The position numbers and the translations under genes are program-made. A DNA stretch of 64,000 nt from Aureispira sp. CCB-QB1 (lineage in GTDB: Bacteria; Bacteroidota; Bacteroidia; Chitinophagales; Saprospiraceae), in contig CAMBRK010000006.1 of NCBI GenBank assembly GCA_945870185.1, positions 1-64,000 on the forward strand. The letters run 5' to 3'. The notes under the pieces were generated by a model. It ran no database searches. It was not told the origin of the DNA and worked only from the letters and a program-made list of their open reading frames with translations. Shown piece after piece: positions 1 through 8,854 of the stretch. Each line of letters opens with the position of its first letter. Positions within the stretch are counted from its first letter, which is position 1.

Positions 1-747
1 CAAAATTCATTTGTCATCGGAGATCGATGGAGCGACATGGAATTAGCACATAATTTAGGGGCAAAAGGCATTTTGTTAAATTGTTTTGAAATATCAAGAG
101 TCAACACGGCCTTTGTCACTGAACAGGCTACGTGTTGGAAGAATGTTTGGAAATACCTTTCATCAATAGATAGAAAAGCTAAATCCTTAAGAACAACCCA
201 TGAAACCAAAATCAACGGTAGTATCAATTTAGACGGAAGTGGAATTGCTGAAATTAATACGGGATTACATTTTTTTGATCATATGCTGGAGCAAATTGCC
301 AAACACAGCAATACAGATATATATCTGGAATGCAAGGGAGATTTACAAGTAGACGAACATCACACGGTGGAAGATACGGCCATTGTTTTGGGGCAACTTT
401 TTAGTAAAGCTCTAGGTAAAAAAGCAGGAATACAAAGATATGGATTCTCTTTACCCATGGACGATGCAGAAACCCATGTTTTATTGGATTTTGGTGGAAG
501 ACCTTGGCTTGTATGGGATGTATCGTTCAAAAGAGAAAAGATCGGTAATGTTCCTACAGAAATGTTTTACCATTTTTTTAAATCTTTCGCGGATGAGGCC
601 AAATGTAACTTAAATATCAAATCCAAAGGTGATAATGAACATCATATCATTGAGTCCATTTTCAAAGCATTTGCAAAAGCTATAGGAATGGCAAAATCGA
701 GAAATACATCCACCATGGATATTCCAAGTACAAAAGGGAGCTTATAA
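1..747 (+). CDS. hisB: Bifunctional histidinol-phosphatase / imidazoleglycerol-phosphate dehydratase, C-terminal part
   Basis: The frame is open from base 1, so the gene is cut by the window edge. The first codons read VIGDRWSDMELA, which is the last HAD-phosphatase motif (GDRxxD) of the N-terminal histidinol-phosphatase domain. The gene is therefore the fused HisB found in enterobacteria and many Bacteroidota, and the ATG at 37 is an internal Met, not the start. The second domain is imidazoleglycerol-phosphate dehydratase, the sixth step of histidine synthesis. Its Mn-binding histidine motifs are clear: FFDHMLEQ, DEHHTVEDTA (bases about 351-380) and NEHHIIES (bases about 636-660). It heads the visible part of a his operon; hisH starts 2 bases after the stop. 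Confidence 0.95.
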   Translation, partial: QNSFVIGDRWSDMELAHNLGAKGILLNCFEISRVNTAFVTEQATCWKNVWKYLSSIDRKAKSLRTTHETKINGSINLDGSGIAEINTGLHFFDHMLEQIAKHSNTDIYLECKGDLQVDEHHTVEDTAIVLGQLFSKALGKKAGIQRYGFSLPMDDAETHVLLDFGGRPWLVWDVSFKREKIGNVPTEMFYHFFKSFADEAKCNLNIKSKGDNEHHIIESIFKAFAKAIGMAKSRNTSTMDIPSTKGSL

Positions 748-749
748 AT

Positions 750-1337
750 ATGGTAGCAATAATCAATTACGGGGCTGGAAACACCCAATCGGTGATCAAT
801 TGTTTAGACAGAATTCAATGCGAATATATTTTGACAGATCAGCCTGAATCCATTCTGTCAGCAGACAAAGTCATTCTTCCTGGTGTAGGACATGCCGCAA
901 CTGCGATGCAATCATTGAAAGACAAAGGTTTAATAGAAATCATAAAAAATTACGAAAAACCATTGTTGGGTATTTGTCTGGGTATGCAGCTTCTTTTTGA
1001 TTTTTCCGAAGAAGGAGATACTACTTGTTTGGGAATCATACCAGGAAAAATTATGAAATTTAAGCCACTTACTAACGAGAAAATACCTCATATGGGATGG
1101 AATCAAATTTCAAAACGAACACTTGATCCATTATATAAAGATGTTGTAGATAATGAAAATTTTTATTTTGTACACAGCTATTACGCTGAAATTTCTAAAT
1201 ATACGGAAACCATATGCGAATATATTCAAACATTTACCGCTACCTGTAGATATGAAAATTTTTATGGAATGCAGTTCCATCCCGAAAAGTCAGGAAAAGT
1301 TGGCGAAAATCTCATCCAAAAATTTATAAATTTATAA
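750..1337 (+). CDS. hisH: Imidazole glycerol phosphate synthase, glutaminase subunit HisH
   Basis: Class I glutamine amidotransferase of 195 aa, the normal HisH length. It releases ammonia from glutamine and channels it to HisF, which makes imidazoleglycerol phosphate and AICAR. The nucleophile is Cys76 in LLGICLGMQ, and the His-x-Glu pair lies in FHPEKSG near residue 177. The N-terminus (VAIINYGAGNTQSV) matches the family start, so the ATG at 750, two bases after hisB, is secure. It lies within the tight run hisB-hisH-hisA-hisF-hisIE and is almost certainly cotranscribed. Confidence 0.96.
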   Translation: MVAIINYGAGNTQSVINCLDRIQCEYILTDQPESILSADKVILPGVGHAATAMQSLKDKGLIEIIKNYEKPLLGICLGMQLLFDFSEEGDTTCLGIIPGKIMKFKPLTNEKIPHMGWNQISKRTLDPLYKDVVDNENFYFVHSYYAEISKYTETICEYIQTFTATCRYENFYGMQFHPEKSGKVGENLIQKFINL

Positions 1338-1345
1338 ATCGTAAA

Positions 1346-2065
1346 ATGAAAACTAAAATTTATCCAGCCATAGATATTATCGGAGGCAAATGCGTGAGAT
1401 TGAGTCAAGGAAATTATGATGCAAAAACCGTGTACAATGATGATCCATTGAAAGTAGCCATAGAGTTTTGGGGAAACGGCGCTGAATACATACACATTGT
1501 AGACCTTGATGCAGCTAAAAACCCATTGGATAGTAACAGAAAGATCATCAGTGACATCATTAAAAATACGGATTTAAAGGTTCAAACTGGCGGAGGTATC
1601 AGAACGGACAAAGATGTGGAAGACTTGTTAGCATTGGGAGCTGATAGATTGATCATCGGAAGTACAGCAGTATCTTCTCCAGAAAGTGTTCAATCTTGGG
1701 GAAATCAATATGGATGGGATCATATCGTCATTGGAGCTGACGTAAATCAAAATAAAATCGCCACCCATGGTTGGAAGCACATAACGGATATAGAAATATT
1801 TGACTTCATAACATCTTACCTCAAATTTGGAGCAAAAAACTTTCTGATTACTGAAATATCCAAAGATGGCATGATGTCTGGGAGCGCACGAATCTTATAC
1901 GAAAAGTTATTATTGGATTTCCCAGGTATTGGAATTGTAGCATCTGGAGGCGTCCATGACCATCAAGAAGTAGATTATTTAACAAATTTAGCGGTAGAAA
2001 GTATCATCATCGGAAAAGCACTTTATGAAGGAAAAATTCAATTATCTTCAATTTTGGCAAAATAA
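1346..2065 (+). CDS. hisA: ProFAR isomerase HisA
   Basis: Phosphoribosylformimino-5-aminoimidazole carboxamide ribotide isomerase, 239 aa, a (beta/alpha)8 barrel. The catalytic pair is visible: Asp10 in IYPAIDIIGGKCVRL and a second Asp in IVIGADVNQ near residue 130. The phosphate-binding glycine loops QTGGGIRT and VASGGVHD are intact. It catalyses the Amadori rearrangement that feeds HisHF. It starts 8 bases after hisH and stops 6 bases before hisF. Confidence 0.96.
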   Translation: MKTKIYPAIDIIGGKCVRLSQGNYDAKTVYNDDPLKVAIEFWGNGAEYIHIVDLDAAKNPLDSNRKIISDIIKNTDLKVQTGGGIRTDKDVEDLLALGADRLIIGSTAVSSPESVQSWGNQYGWDHIVIGADVNQNKIATHGWKHITDIEIFDFITSYLKFGAKNFLITEISKDGMMSGSARILYEKLLLDFPGIGIVASGGVHDHQEVDYLTNLAVESIIIGKALYEGKIQLSSILAK

Positions 2066-2071
2066 CTAATT

Positions 2072-2827
2072 ATGCTCACAAAACGAATCATCCCTTGTTT
2101 GGATATTAAAAATGGAAGGACCGTGAAAGGTACTAATTTCGTAGATTTGAGAGACGCAGGAGATCCCGTAGATCTTGCCAAAAAGTATTCCGACTCAGGA
2201 GCAGATGAATTGGTATTTTTGGATATTGCTGCTACACAAGAAAATAGATCTACTTTAATCGAACTTGTAAAAAGGGTTGGTGCTGAAGTAAATATACCAT
2301 TTTCGGTCGGAGGTGGCATCAGCGATGTAAGCACAGCATACAACTTATTGCAAAACGGAGCGGACAAAATAAGTATCAATTCATCAGCGGTAAGAAATCC
2401 TGATCTTATCACTGATTTATCCAGACAATTTGGCGAGCAGTGCGTCATTGTAGCGATCGATGCAAAATTTCATAAAGGTAAATGGATGGTCTATACCCAT
2501 GGCGGTACAAAGCTTACAGAATTTACGCTTTTAAAATGGGCCAAAGAAACTCAAGAACGTGGAGCAGGTGAAATATTATTCACCTCTATGGATAATGATG
2601 GTACTAAAAATGGATTTGCCTGCGAAATGCTCCGTACTCTAAATCATGAGATCAGTATCCCCATCATAGCATCTGGTGGCGCTGGAAATATGGAACACTT
2701 TTTGGATCTCTTTGGCGTTTCAGATGTTAGCGCTGGCTTGGCTGCTAGTATTTTTCATTATCAAGAAGTTGAAATTAAAGCACTCAAAACTTATCTTTCT
2801 CAAAACCAAATTAAAGTCAGATTATAA
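2072..2827 (+). CDS. hisF: Imidazole glycerol phosphate synthase, cyclase subunit HisF
   Basis: 251 aa (beta/alpha)8-barrel cyclase, a paralogue of the preceding HisA. Catalytic Asp11 ([14 protein letters not shown]) and the Asp of VIVAIDAK near residue 130 are present, with the phosphate loops SVGGGI and IIASGGAGN. It uses ammonia from HisH to make imidazoleglycerol phosphate and AICAR. The length is normal and the start is conserved. It is separated from hisIE by 9 bases. Confidence 0.96.
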   Translation: MLTKRIIPCLDIKNGRTVKGTNFVDLRDAGDPVDLAKKYSDSGADELVFLDIAATQENRSTLIELVKRVGAEVNIPFSVGGGISDVSTAYNLLQNGADKISINSSAVRNPDLITDLSRQFGEQCVIVAIDAKFHKGKWMVYTHGGTKLTEFTLLKWAKETQERGAGEILFTSMDNDGTKNGFACEMLRTLNHEISIPIIASGGAGNMEHFLDLFGVSDVSAGLAASIFHYQEVEIKALKTYLSQNQIKVRL

Positions 2828-2836
2828 ATATAGCAT

Positions 2837-3445
2837 ATGATAGATATCAATAAGATAAACTTTAGCAAGGGTGATGGACTCGTGCCCGTAATCGTTCAGG
2901 ATTCCGATACCCAGAAAGTATTAATGTTGGGTTATGCCAATGAAGAATCTTTGCAAAAAACAGTAGAAACTGGCTTGATGACTTTTTATTCCAGAAGCAA
3001 ACAAAGACTTTGGATTAAAGGTGAAGAAAGCGGACATTTTTTGAAAATCATAAGTCTATCGTTGGACTGTGATCAAGATACTATTTTGGCTAAAGTGAAT
3101 CCAGTTGGACCTGTTTGTCATAATGGCACAGATACTTGTTGGGGAGAAAAAAATGAGGAGTCACGTTTTCTCAATGATTTAGAAGATGTCATTGAGCAAA
3201 GGAAAACAGCTTCTGATGTAAATAATTCCTATGTGGCTTCACTTTTTGCAAAAGGCATCAACAAAATAGCTCAAAAAGTGGGTGAAGAAGCCATAGAGTT
3301 GGTTATCGAATCTAAAGATAATAATGACGAATTGTTTATCAATGAAGCAGCTGACTTACTCTTCCACTACCTGATATTGTTGAATGTCAAAGGATTTGAA
3401 ATGAATGATATCATCAAAGTATTGAAGAATAGACATCAAAAATAA
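2837..3445 (+). CDS. hisI: Bifunctional phosphoribosyl-AMP cyclohydrolase / phosphoribosyl-ATP pyrophosphatase HisIE
   Basis: 202 aa fusion that performs the second and third steps of histidine synthesis. The N-terminal cyclohydrolase (about 1-108) carries the Zn/Mg-binding stretch LDCDQDTILAKVNPVGPVCH followed by NGTDTCW. The C-terminal pyrophosphatase (about 111-202) shows the MazG-like helices with KVGEEAIELVIESK and NEAADLLFHYLILL. It is the last gene of the his operon. A 9-bp AT-only inverted repeat (3444-3452 / 3465-3473) follows the stop, but it is too weak to call a terminator. Confidence 0.95.
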   Translation: MIDINKINFSKGDGLVPVIVQDSDTQKVLMLGYANEESLQKTVETGLMTFYSRSKQRLWIKGEESGHFLKIISLSLDCDQDTILAKVNPVGPVCHNGTDTCWGEKNEESRFLNDLEDVIEQRKTASDVNNSYVASLFAKGINKIAQKVGEEAIELVIESKDNNDELFINEAADLLFHYLILLNVKGFEMNDIIKVLKNRHQK

Positions 3446-3563
3446 ATAAATTGAATATTCTAGTAATTTATTTCATTGCAACTTTCTTTTACTAGATATA
3501 CACCAAAAACACACAAATTATCATCTTTACAATAAAATTAGGTATTCCTTTATTAAATATATC

Positions 3564-4121
3564 ATGTCAGCACTTCTCGAACATATCATCCAAGGTTGCA
3601 AAAAGCAAGAGCATGACGCTCAGAAGCAACTATATGATATGTACAAAGGCAAGCTTTTTCCAGTATGTCTGAGATATATCAAATCTGAATACGACGCAGA
3701 AGATGTCTTTATAGATGCTTTTTACAAGATACTGACTAAAATTGAAATGTACAAAGGTGACGGAAGTTTTGAAGGTTGGATGAGACGCATTATGGTTAAT
3801 GAATCTTTAATGTTTATCCGTAAACGCACCAATTTACACTTGACTGTAGAGATACCTGAAACTGATATTGCTGATGAAGATTGGCTTAAAGATGAAGACG
3901 ATTGGTCATATGACGACATTATGAAAATCCTCAATGAATTGCCTGAAGGATATCGTACCGTCTTCAATCTTTATGTTTTTGAAGATTACAAGCATCGAGA
4001 AATTGCTGAAATGTTAGGCATTAGTATCAACACATCCAAATCGCAGCTCATCTTGGCTAAAAAAAGAATATTGGATATCATTAAAAAAAAAGAGAATTTT
4101 AGTAAACATAAACCATCATGA
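3564..4121 (+). CDS. ECF-type RNA polymerase sigma factor
   Basis: 185 aa sigma-70 family protein with only regions 2 and 4. Region 2 (about 10-80) includes KSEYDAEDVFIDAFYKI and the DNA-melting part FEGWMRRIMVNESL. Region 4 (about 130-178) has LPEGYRTVFNLYVFEDYKH followed by a helix-turn-helix, REIAEMLGISINTSKSQL. It should direct RNA polymerase to a small regulon. The stop overlaps the next gene's start (ATGA), which implies translational coupling to the small membrane protein, the usual arrangement for a sigma and its partner. The specific signal cannot be told. Confidence 0.9.
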   Translation: MSALLEHIIQGCKKQEHDAQKQLYDMYKGKLFPVCLRYIKSEYDAEDVFIDAFYKILTKIEMYKGDGSFEGWMRRIMVNESLMFIRKRTNLHLTVEIPETDIADEDWLKDEDDWSYDDIMKILNELPEGYRTVFNLYVFEDYKHREIAEMLGISINTSKSQLILAKKRILDIIKKKENFSKHKPS

Positions 4122-4468
4122 CACCAAAATTTAAATCTCATTTGCGAAACGTAGACTTGCAGACTCAGGTTATGCCTCGTGAAAGTGCTTGGATAAAATT
4201 AGAATCCAAACTGCAAGCTTCCAAACATACGGAACATAAAATCAGAAAATATAGGAGCATTAGTATTGCTGCTATTATGATTGCCATCGCAGCTTGTATG
4301 AGTGTCTTTTACATTCAAAAAGATGTTGCATTAACAAACGATGATTTTGCTTTTCAGGTAGATAGTGATATCTGGCCAAATGTTCCTGAAAGTAATCTTT
4401 ACAACATTGCCCAACTTAGAGATTTGAAAGCGGCATATTCAAAACACAATACTAAAAAAAGGATATAA
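4118..4468 (+). CDS. Small single-pass membrane protein, possible anti-sigma factor
   Basis: 116 aa, no recognised domain. The N-terminal 45 residues are charged (probably cytoplasmic), one membrane helix spans about 46-66 (ISIAAIMIAIAACMSVFYI), and a tail of about 50 residues would be extracytoplasmic. The start overlaps the ECF sigma gene by four bases (ATGA). Position and topology fit an anti-sigma or regulatory partner. It is much shorter than classical FecR-type anti-sigma factors and lacks a visible zinc-binding HxxxCxxC motif, so the role is inference from context only. Confidence 0.6.
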   Translation: MTPKFKSHLRNVDLQTQVMPRESAWIKLESKLQASKHTEHKIRKYRSISIAAIMIAIAACMSVFYIQKDVALTNDDFAFQVDSDIWPNVPESNLYNIAQLRDLKAAYSKHNTKKRI

Positions 4469-4482
4469 ATTCCCTAGTGATT

Positions 4483-4514
4483 CGTAACATTGGCTTCGGC
4501 TCCACAATGTTGCG
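4483..4514. repeat. Intergenic hairpin between convergent genes
   Basis: Perfect 10-bp inverted repeat (CGTAACATTG / CAATGTTGCG, one G-T wobble) with a 12-base loop. It lies between the sigma-factor operon and the convergent TRAP gene. No T-tract follows on either strand, so it is either a weak bidirectional terminator or a dispersed repeat. Confidence 0.5.
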
Positions 4515-4564
4515 CTCAGCCACTATCTCAACTTTTGAAATGTAAAGCCCAAAACCCTATCCTT

Positions 4565-5659
4565 TTACATCTCATGATATGCCTTCTCTGAATACGAAGC
4601 CCAATTTCTGATATTTTTTGCAAAAGATGTAAATGATTGGTAAACCTTATTTGTAAATTCATCTTGTGCAGCTAATTCATTCAGTACTTCTTCGGTATAA
4701 GTTCTAAGTTTAGCTAATACTTCGGGACTAAATTTTCTGATTTCTACACTTTTCTCTTCTTTTATTTTATTTAGATATTCGTTATTTTTGGCTTCAAACT
4801 CAGAAATCACCCATAGATTCATTCTAGCGGATGCCGTTTCTAAGATAACTTTCAAATGATCCGGTAACGAATTATATTCTTTCATATTAAACATATTTTC
4901 AAGAACTGATCCTGGTTCGTGCCAGCCAGGCGCATAGTAATATTTAGCTATTTTATGAAAACCCATCACATAGTCATGATAAGGACCTATCCATTCTGTG
5001 GCATCGATAACACCACGTTCCAGATTGGTGTATATTTCATTGCCCGATGATAATACAGCTGTACCTCCTGCTTTAGCCAAAACTTTACCACCAAGACCTG
5101 GTATTCTCATTTTTAATCCTTTGAAATCTTCGATATTATTGATTTCTTTATTGAACCAACCACCCATTTGTACCGTAGTATTGCCAGCTGGAAAAGCAAT
5201 CAAACCAAACTTCGCATACAACTCCTGCCATAACTCCAAGCCACCACCACGATATATCCAGGCATTCATTTGTTGAGCATTCATACCAAAAGGCACAGAA
5301 GCAAAAAACTGAGCAGCAGGAGATTTTCCAGCCCAATAATATGCAGCTCCATTGCCCATTTCAGCAGCACCACTACTCACCGCATCAAATACTTCCAAAG
5401 CAGGTATGAGTTCACCAGCTCCATAAACTTTTATTGTGATTTGTCCCAGTGACATTTGATGAACCCAATCAGCAAACAATTGACAAGCCTCACCTAAAAC
5501 TGGAAAATTTGGTGGCCAAGTCGTGACCATTTTCCAATTGTACTTTTTGCTTAGGTCTATTTGTTGTTCTGGCTTCTTCTTTTCAGTGTCGCACCCTGTG
5601 AGCATTAAGGTACCCAATACTGCCACAGCTGACCGCTTTACAAAATCTTTTCTATCCAT
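4565..5659 (-). CDS. TRAP-type substrate-binding lipoprotein (DctP/TakP-like)
   Basis: About 364 aa. MDRKDFVKRSAVAVLGTL ends in a lipobox (LMLTGC), giving a lipid-anchored extracytoplasmic solute receptor. The mature part shows TRAP-receptor landmarks: YNWKMVTTWPPNFPVLGEA, a WFNKEINNIEDFKGLKMRI strand, and GNEIYTNLERGVIDATEWIG. These resemble the subgroup tied to mannitol, chloroaromatic or 2-oxoacid substrates. I chose the ATG at 5659 rather than 5689 because a -7 box sits at 5687-5694, so the upstream Met would precede the transcript. No DctQ or DctM membrane component lies nearby, so the receptor is an orphan here. The substrate is not readable. Confidence 0.85.
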   Translation of the reverse strand: MDRKDFVKRSAVAVLGTLMLTGCDTEKKKPEQQIDLSKKYNWKMVTTWPPNFPVLGEACQLFADWVHQMSLGQITIKVYGAGELIPALEVFDAVSSGAAEMGNGAAYYWAGKSPAAQFFASVPFGMNAQQMNAWIYRGGGLELWQELYAKFGLIAFPAGNTTVQMGGWFNKEINNIEDFKGLKMRIPGLGGKVLAKAGGTAVLSSGNEIYTNLERGVIDATEWIGPYHDYVMGFHKIAKYYYAPGWHEPGSVLENMFNMKEYNSLPDHLKVILETASARMNLWVISEFEAKNNEYLNKIKEEKSVEIRKFSPEVLAKLRTYTEEVLNELAAQDEFTNKVYQSFTSFAKNIRNWASYSEKAYHEM

Positions 5660-5686
5660 GGTTTTTGGCTTTATCATTTGAATAAG

Positions 5687-5694
5687 CAAATGTA
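5687..5694 (-). promoter_or_regulatory. -7 box (TACATTTG) of the TRAP receptor gene
   Basis: Exact match to the Bacteroidota consensus TAnnTTTG on the minus strand. It predicts transcription from about 5683 and a leader of some 25 bases, and it decides between two possible start codons. Confidence 0.65.
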
Positions 5695-5795
5695 AATGGT
5701 TTCAATCACATTTCAAAACGTTTGGTTATAGACTTTGGTTTGTATGGTAGCATCTTAATAATCATGAAACATTAGATTAATTTTTATGCTTTGAT

Positions 5796-5803
5796 TACTT
5801 TTG
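5796..5803 (+). promoter_or_regulatory. -7 box (TACTTTTG) of the phosphohexomutase gene
   Basis: TAnnTTTG match 30 bases before the TTG start at 5833. It would drive the mutase and the coupled aminotransferase gene. Confidence 0.65.
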
Positions 5804-5832
5804 CATTTTCAAAATTATTAAAAATTTAATTT

Positions 5833-7197
5833 TTGACTTTAATAAAATCAATTTCTGGAATCAGAGGAACTATCGGTGGTAGCCCTGGACAAAACCTGAC
5901 GCCTGTAGATGTGGTAGAATGTACTGCAGGACTTGGTATATGGTTGAAAAAAAGAGGTGGCGTGCCCAAAATCATTGTAGGTAGAGATGGTAGAATCAGC
6001 GGTCAAATAGTCAGCCAACTAGCTGTTAATACCTTATTAGCTATGGGCATCGATGTTGTTGATTTGGGATACTCTACCACACCTACAGTAGAAATGATGG
6101 TTCCACAGCTTGGAGGTGGTGCCGGAATCATTTTTACGGCGAGCCACAATCCAAAGGAATGGAATGCGCTTAAATTTTTAAACGAGAAAGGTGAATTTAT
6201 TTCTGCCGAAGACGGTCAGGAAATCATAGATATTATCAAAGATGGGAAACTGCATTTTGCTGAAGTAGATCACTTAGGGAGTTTGTCAACTTATGAAAAT
6301 GCAATTCACGATCATATTCATGCAATATTAGCTTATGAGCACATCAATATAGATGCTGTTAAAGCTGCAAAACTACATGTAGTGGTGGACTGTATCAATT
6401 CGACAGGTTCGATCTCTATCCCACCATTATTGGATGCCATGGGAGTGAGTTACGATTTACTCCACACAAATGACTACGGTAATTTTGCTCACAATCCAGA
6501 GCCTTTGCCAAAACATCTGGAGGCACTATCATCAACCGTAGTTAAAAATAATGCATATCTAGGAATTTGCATAGATCCCGACGTAGATCGTTTGGCGTTT
6601 GTATGCGAAGATGGGAGTATGTTTGGTGAAGAATATACCTTAGTAGCTGTTGCGGACTATATATTGAGTCGTAAAAAAGGTAATACAGTATCCAATTTGT
6701 CATCCACAAGGGCATTAGCAGATGTGACACATCGACATGGTGGCTTTTACTCAGCATCTGCCGTAGGAGAAGTCAATGTGGTCAATGAAATGAAAAGAAC
6801 AAATGCACTAATCGGCGGCGAAGGTAATGGTGGTATTATAGTTCCAGAATTGCATTACGGAAGAGATGCATTAGCAGGAATTGCCATATTTCTATCATTA
6901 TTGGCAGAGAAAAATATGAGCATGACAGAGCTCAAGGCAACCTACCCTTCTTATGAAATCATTAAAGATAAGTTGGAACTTACGCCTGAATTGGATTTGG
7001 ACAAAATATTTATAAAGCTCAAGTCAACTTTCGCTTCAGCAAAAATCAATGATATCGATGGTTTGAAAATTGATTTTGCCGAAGGTTGGGTTCATTTGAG
7101 AAAATCCAATACTGAGCCTATCGTAAGAATTTATTGTGAAGCCAGAGACTCAAAAACTGCAGAAGCCCTAATTCAAAAAGTTAAATCCGTAATATGA
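5833..7197 (+). CDS. glmM: Phosphoglucosamine mutase-like alpha-D-phosphohexomutase
   Basis: 454 aa, four-domain phosphohexomutase; in Bacteroidota this type is taken as GlmM (glucosamine-6-P to glucosamine-1-P for peptidoglycan and LPS). The phosphoserine loop is FTASHNP with Ser104, the Mg loop is DPDVDR (Asp248, 250, 252), the sugar loop is GGEGNGG near 331, and the phosphate-binding loop is RKSNTEPIVRI near 425. The sugar loop differs from the GEQSGH of enterobacterial GlmM, so phosphomannomutase or phosphoglucomutase activity cannot be excluded. The start is TTG: the codons read MTLIKSISGIRGTIGG, the conserved family start, and no ATG is available. The stop overlaps the next gene (ATGA). 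Confidence 0.88.
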   Translation: MTLIKSISGIRGTIGGSPGQNLTPVDVVECTAGLGIWLKKRGGVPKIIVGRDGRISGQIVSQLAVNTLLAMGIDVVDLGYSTTPTVEMMVPQLGGGAGIIFTASHNPKEWNALKFLNEKGEFISAEDGQEIIDIIKDGKLHFAEVDHLGSLSTYENAIHDHIHAILAYEHINIDAVKAAKLHVVVDCINSTGSISIPPLLDAMGVSYDLLHTNDYGNFAHNPEPLPKHLEALSSTVVKNNAYLGICIDPDVDRLAFVCEDGSMFGEEYTLVAVADYILSRKKGNTVSNLSSTRALADVTHRHGGFYSASAVGEVNVVNEMKRTNALIGGEGNGGIIVPELHYGRDALAGIAIFLSLLAEKNMSMTELKATYPSYEIIKDKLELTPELDLDKIFIKLKSTFASAKINDIDGLKIDFAEGWVHLRKSNTEPIVRIYCEARDSKTAEALIQKVKSVI

Positions 7198-8693
7198 CAA
7201 TCCCCAAAGCCACTTCACTAGAAGCTTATTTTGCCCCTTATAGAAATCAGATCATTGGCATAAACCAGGTTTTTCGTTCTCCTTACGGTGAAAAAAGAAT
7301 CATCTACGCAGACTGGACAGCTAGTGGTAGGATGTATCGACCCATTGAAAATTTGATGATTGACAAACTTTCACCTTTTGTTGCCAATACACATACTGAA
7401 ACCAATGTTACGGGTTCTTCAATGACCTTGGCCTATAAAAAAGCTAGGGAGATTATCAAAAAACATGTCAATGCCATAGAAGGTGACATACTGATCGCAT
7501 CCAATAGCGGTATGACTGGTGTAGTCAATAAATTGCAACGTATCATAGGAATAAAACTGCACGAAAAATTTCAGGATAGAATTCATTTAACCGAAGAAGA
7601 AAGACCTGTTATTTTTGTCACACATATGGAACACCATTCCAATCAAACTTCTTGGATAGAAACCACAGGAGATGTCGTGGTGATCGAAGCATGTGATGAA
7701 GGTAAAGTAGATGTTGATGATTTTGCTCATCAATTGGAAAAATATAAAAACAGAAAAACGAAGATAGCAGCTATCACTTCTTGTTCTAATGTGACTGGAA
7801 TTGACACGCCTTATCATCAGATGGCTGGTATGATCCATAGGGCTGGTGGATATTGTTTTGTGGATTTTGCATGCTCAGCACCATATATACATATTGACAT
7901 GCATCCTGAAGCTGAAGATCAGTACCTTGACGCTATTTACTTTTCACCACATAAGTTTTTAGGAGGACCGTCTAGCTCTGGAATATTGATTTTTAATCAA
8001 AAACTTTATAATAATCGTATACCTGATAATCCTGGTGGAGGTACTGTGGATTGGACAAATCCTTGGGGCGAGCACAAATATCATGAAGAGATAGAAGCAA
8101 GAGAAGATGGTGGCACGCCTGCGTTTTTGCAGACAATCAGGGTGGCATTTTGTATACAACTCAAAGATGCTATGGGCGTTGAAAATATCATTCAAAGAGA
8201 ACATGAAATATTGAATATTGTTTGGCCAAGATTGGCTGCTATGCCCAACTTAAGAGTATTGGCAGATCAGCACAAAAACCGATTAGGAGTTATATCTTTC
8301 TACATAGATGGATTGCACTTTAACCTGGCAGTAAAATTACTCAACGACCGCTTTGGCATTCAAATGCGTGGAGGATGCTCTTGTGCAGGAACCTATGGAC
8401 ATTATTTACTGGAAGTATCACATGAAAAGTCAAAATCTCTCACAGATGAAATTTCTAAAGGATTTTTGGCTAATAAACCAGGATGGGTTCGTATGTCATT
8501 CCACCCTACTATGACTGATGATGAGGTAGTATTTATAATGGATAGTTTGGAGCAACTTTGCGAAGAACATCAGAAATGGGCAAAAGACTATGCTTATGAT
8601 CCGCATACCAATGAATGGTCGCATAAAAATGATGTTCAATTAGAAGCAAGCCTGGTAAATGAATGGTTTACAGATTCATTTAAACTTTGTTAA
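7194..8693 (+). CDS. Class V aminotransferase (cysteine desulfurase-like PLP enzyme)
   Basis: 499 aa, fold-type I PLP enzyme. Seen: the PLP-ring Asp in VDFACSAPY (about 224), the Schiff-base lysine Lys254 in YFSPHKFLGGPSSSG, and a cysteine-rich loop RGGCSCAGTYGH near 395 at the place where SufS/CsdA enzymes carry their reactive cysteine. It is longer than SufS (about 410 aa), with an extra C-terminal stretch (NEWSHKNDVQ) typical of an uncharacterised class V group. The substrate is unknown; cysteine desulfurase or selenocysteine lyase activity is possible but not shown. It is coupled to the mutase by a 4-base overlap. Confidence 0.85.
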   Translation: MTIPKATSLEAYFAPYRNQIIGINQVFRSPYGEKRIIYADWTASGRMYRPIENLMIDKLSPFVANTHTETNVTGSSMTLAYKKAREIIKKHVNAIEGDILIASNSGMTGVVNKLQRIIGIKLHEKFQDRIHLTEEERPVIFVTHMEHHSNQTSWIETTGDVVVIEACDEGKVDVDDFAHQLEKYKNRKTKIAAITSCSNVTGIDTPYHQMAGMIHRAGGYCFVDFACSAPYIHIDMHPEAEDQYLDAIYFSPHKFLGGPSSSGILIFNQKLYNNRIPDNPGGGTVDWTNPWGEHKYHEEIEAREDGGTPAFLQTIRVAFCIQLKDAMGVENIIQREHEILNIVWPRLAAMPNLRVLADQHKNRLGVISFYIDGLHFNLAVKLLNDRFGIQMRGGCSCAGTYGHYLLEVSHEKSKSLTDEISKGFLANKPGWVRMSFHPTMTDDEVVFIMDSLEQLCEEHQKWAKDYAYDPHTNEWSHKNDVQLEASLVNEWFTDSFKLC

Positions 8694-8700
8694 ATTGAAT

Positions 8701-8746
8701 AATTGGAATTCAACTGAGATCAAAATAGGTGTTGAATTGACCAATT
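8701..8746. repeat. Imperfect intergenic hairpin
   Basis: Nested inverted repeats AATTGG/CCAATT (8701-8706 / 8741-8746) and ATTCAAC/GTTGAAT (8708-8714 / 8731-8737) just after the aminotransferase stop. It may end that operon, though no T-tract follows. Confidence 0.4.
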
Positions 8747-8854
8747 TGACGATAAAATACTAAGTTTTATCCAAAAGATACAATGTATACTTACATACAT
8801 GATTACCTTTACAAGAGTTTACACTAATTCTTTAACATTTATATATTAAGTAGA

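Noticed and set aside
2038-2448. 136-codon minus-strand open frame
   Set aside because: Antisense to hisF, which is complete and conserved.
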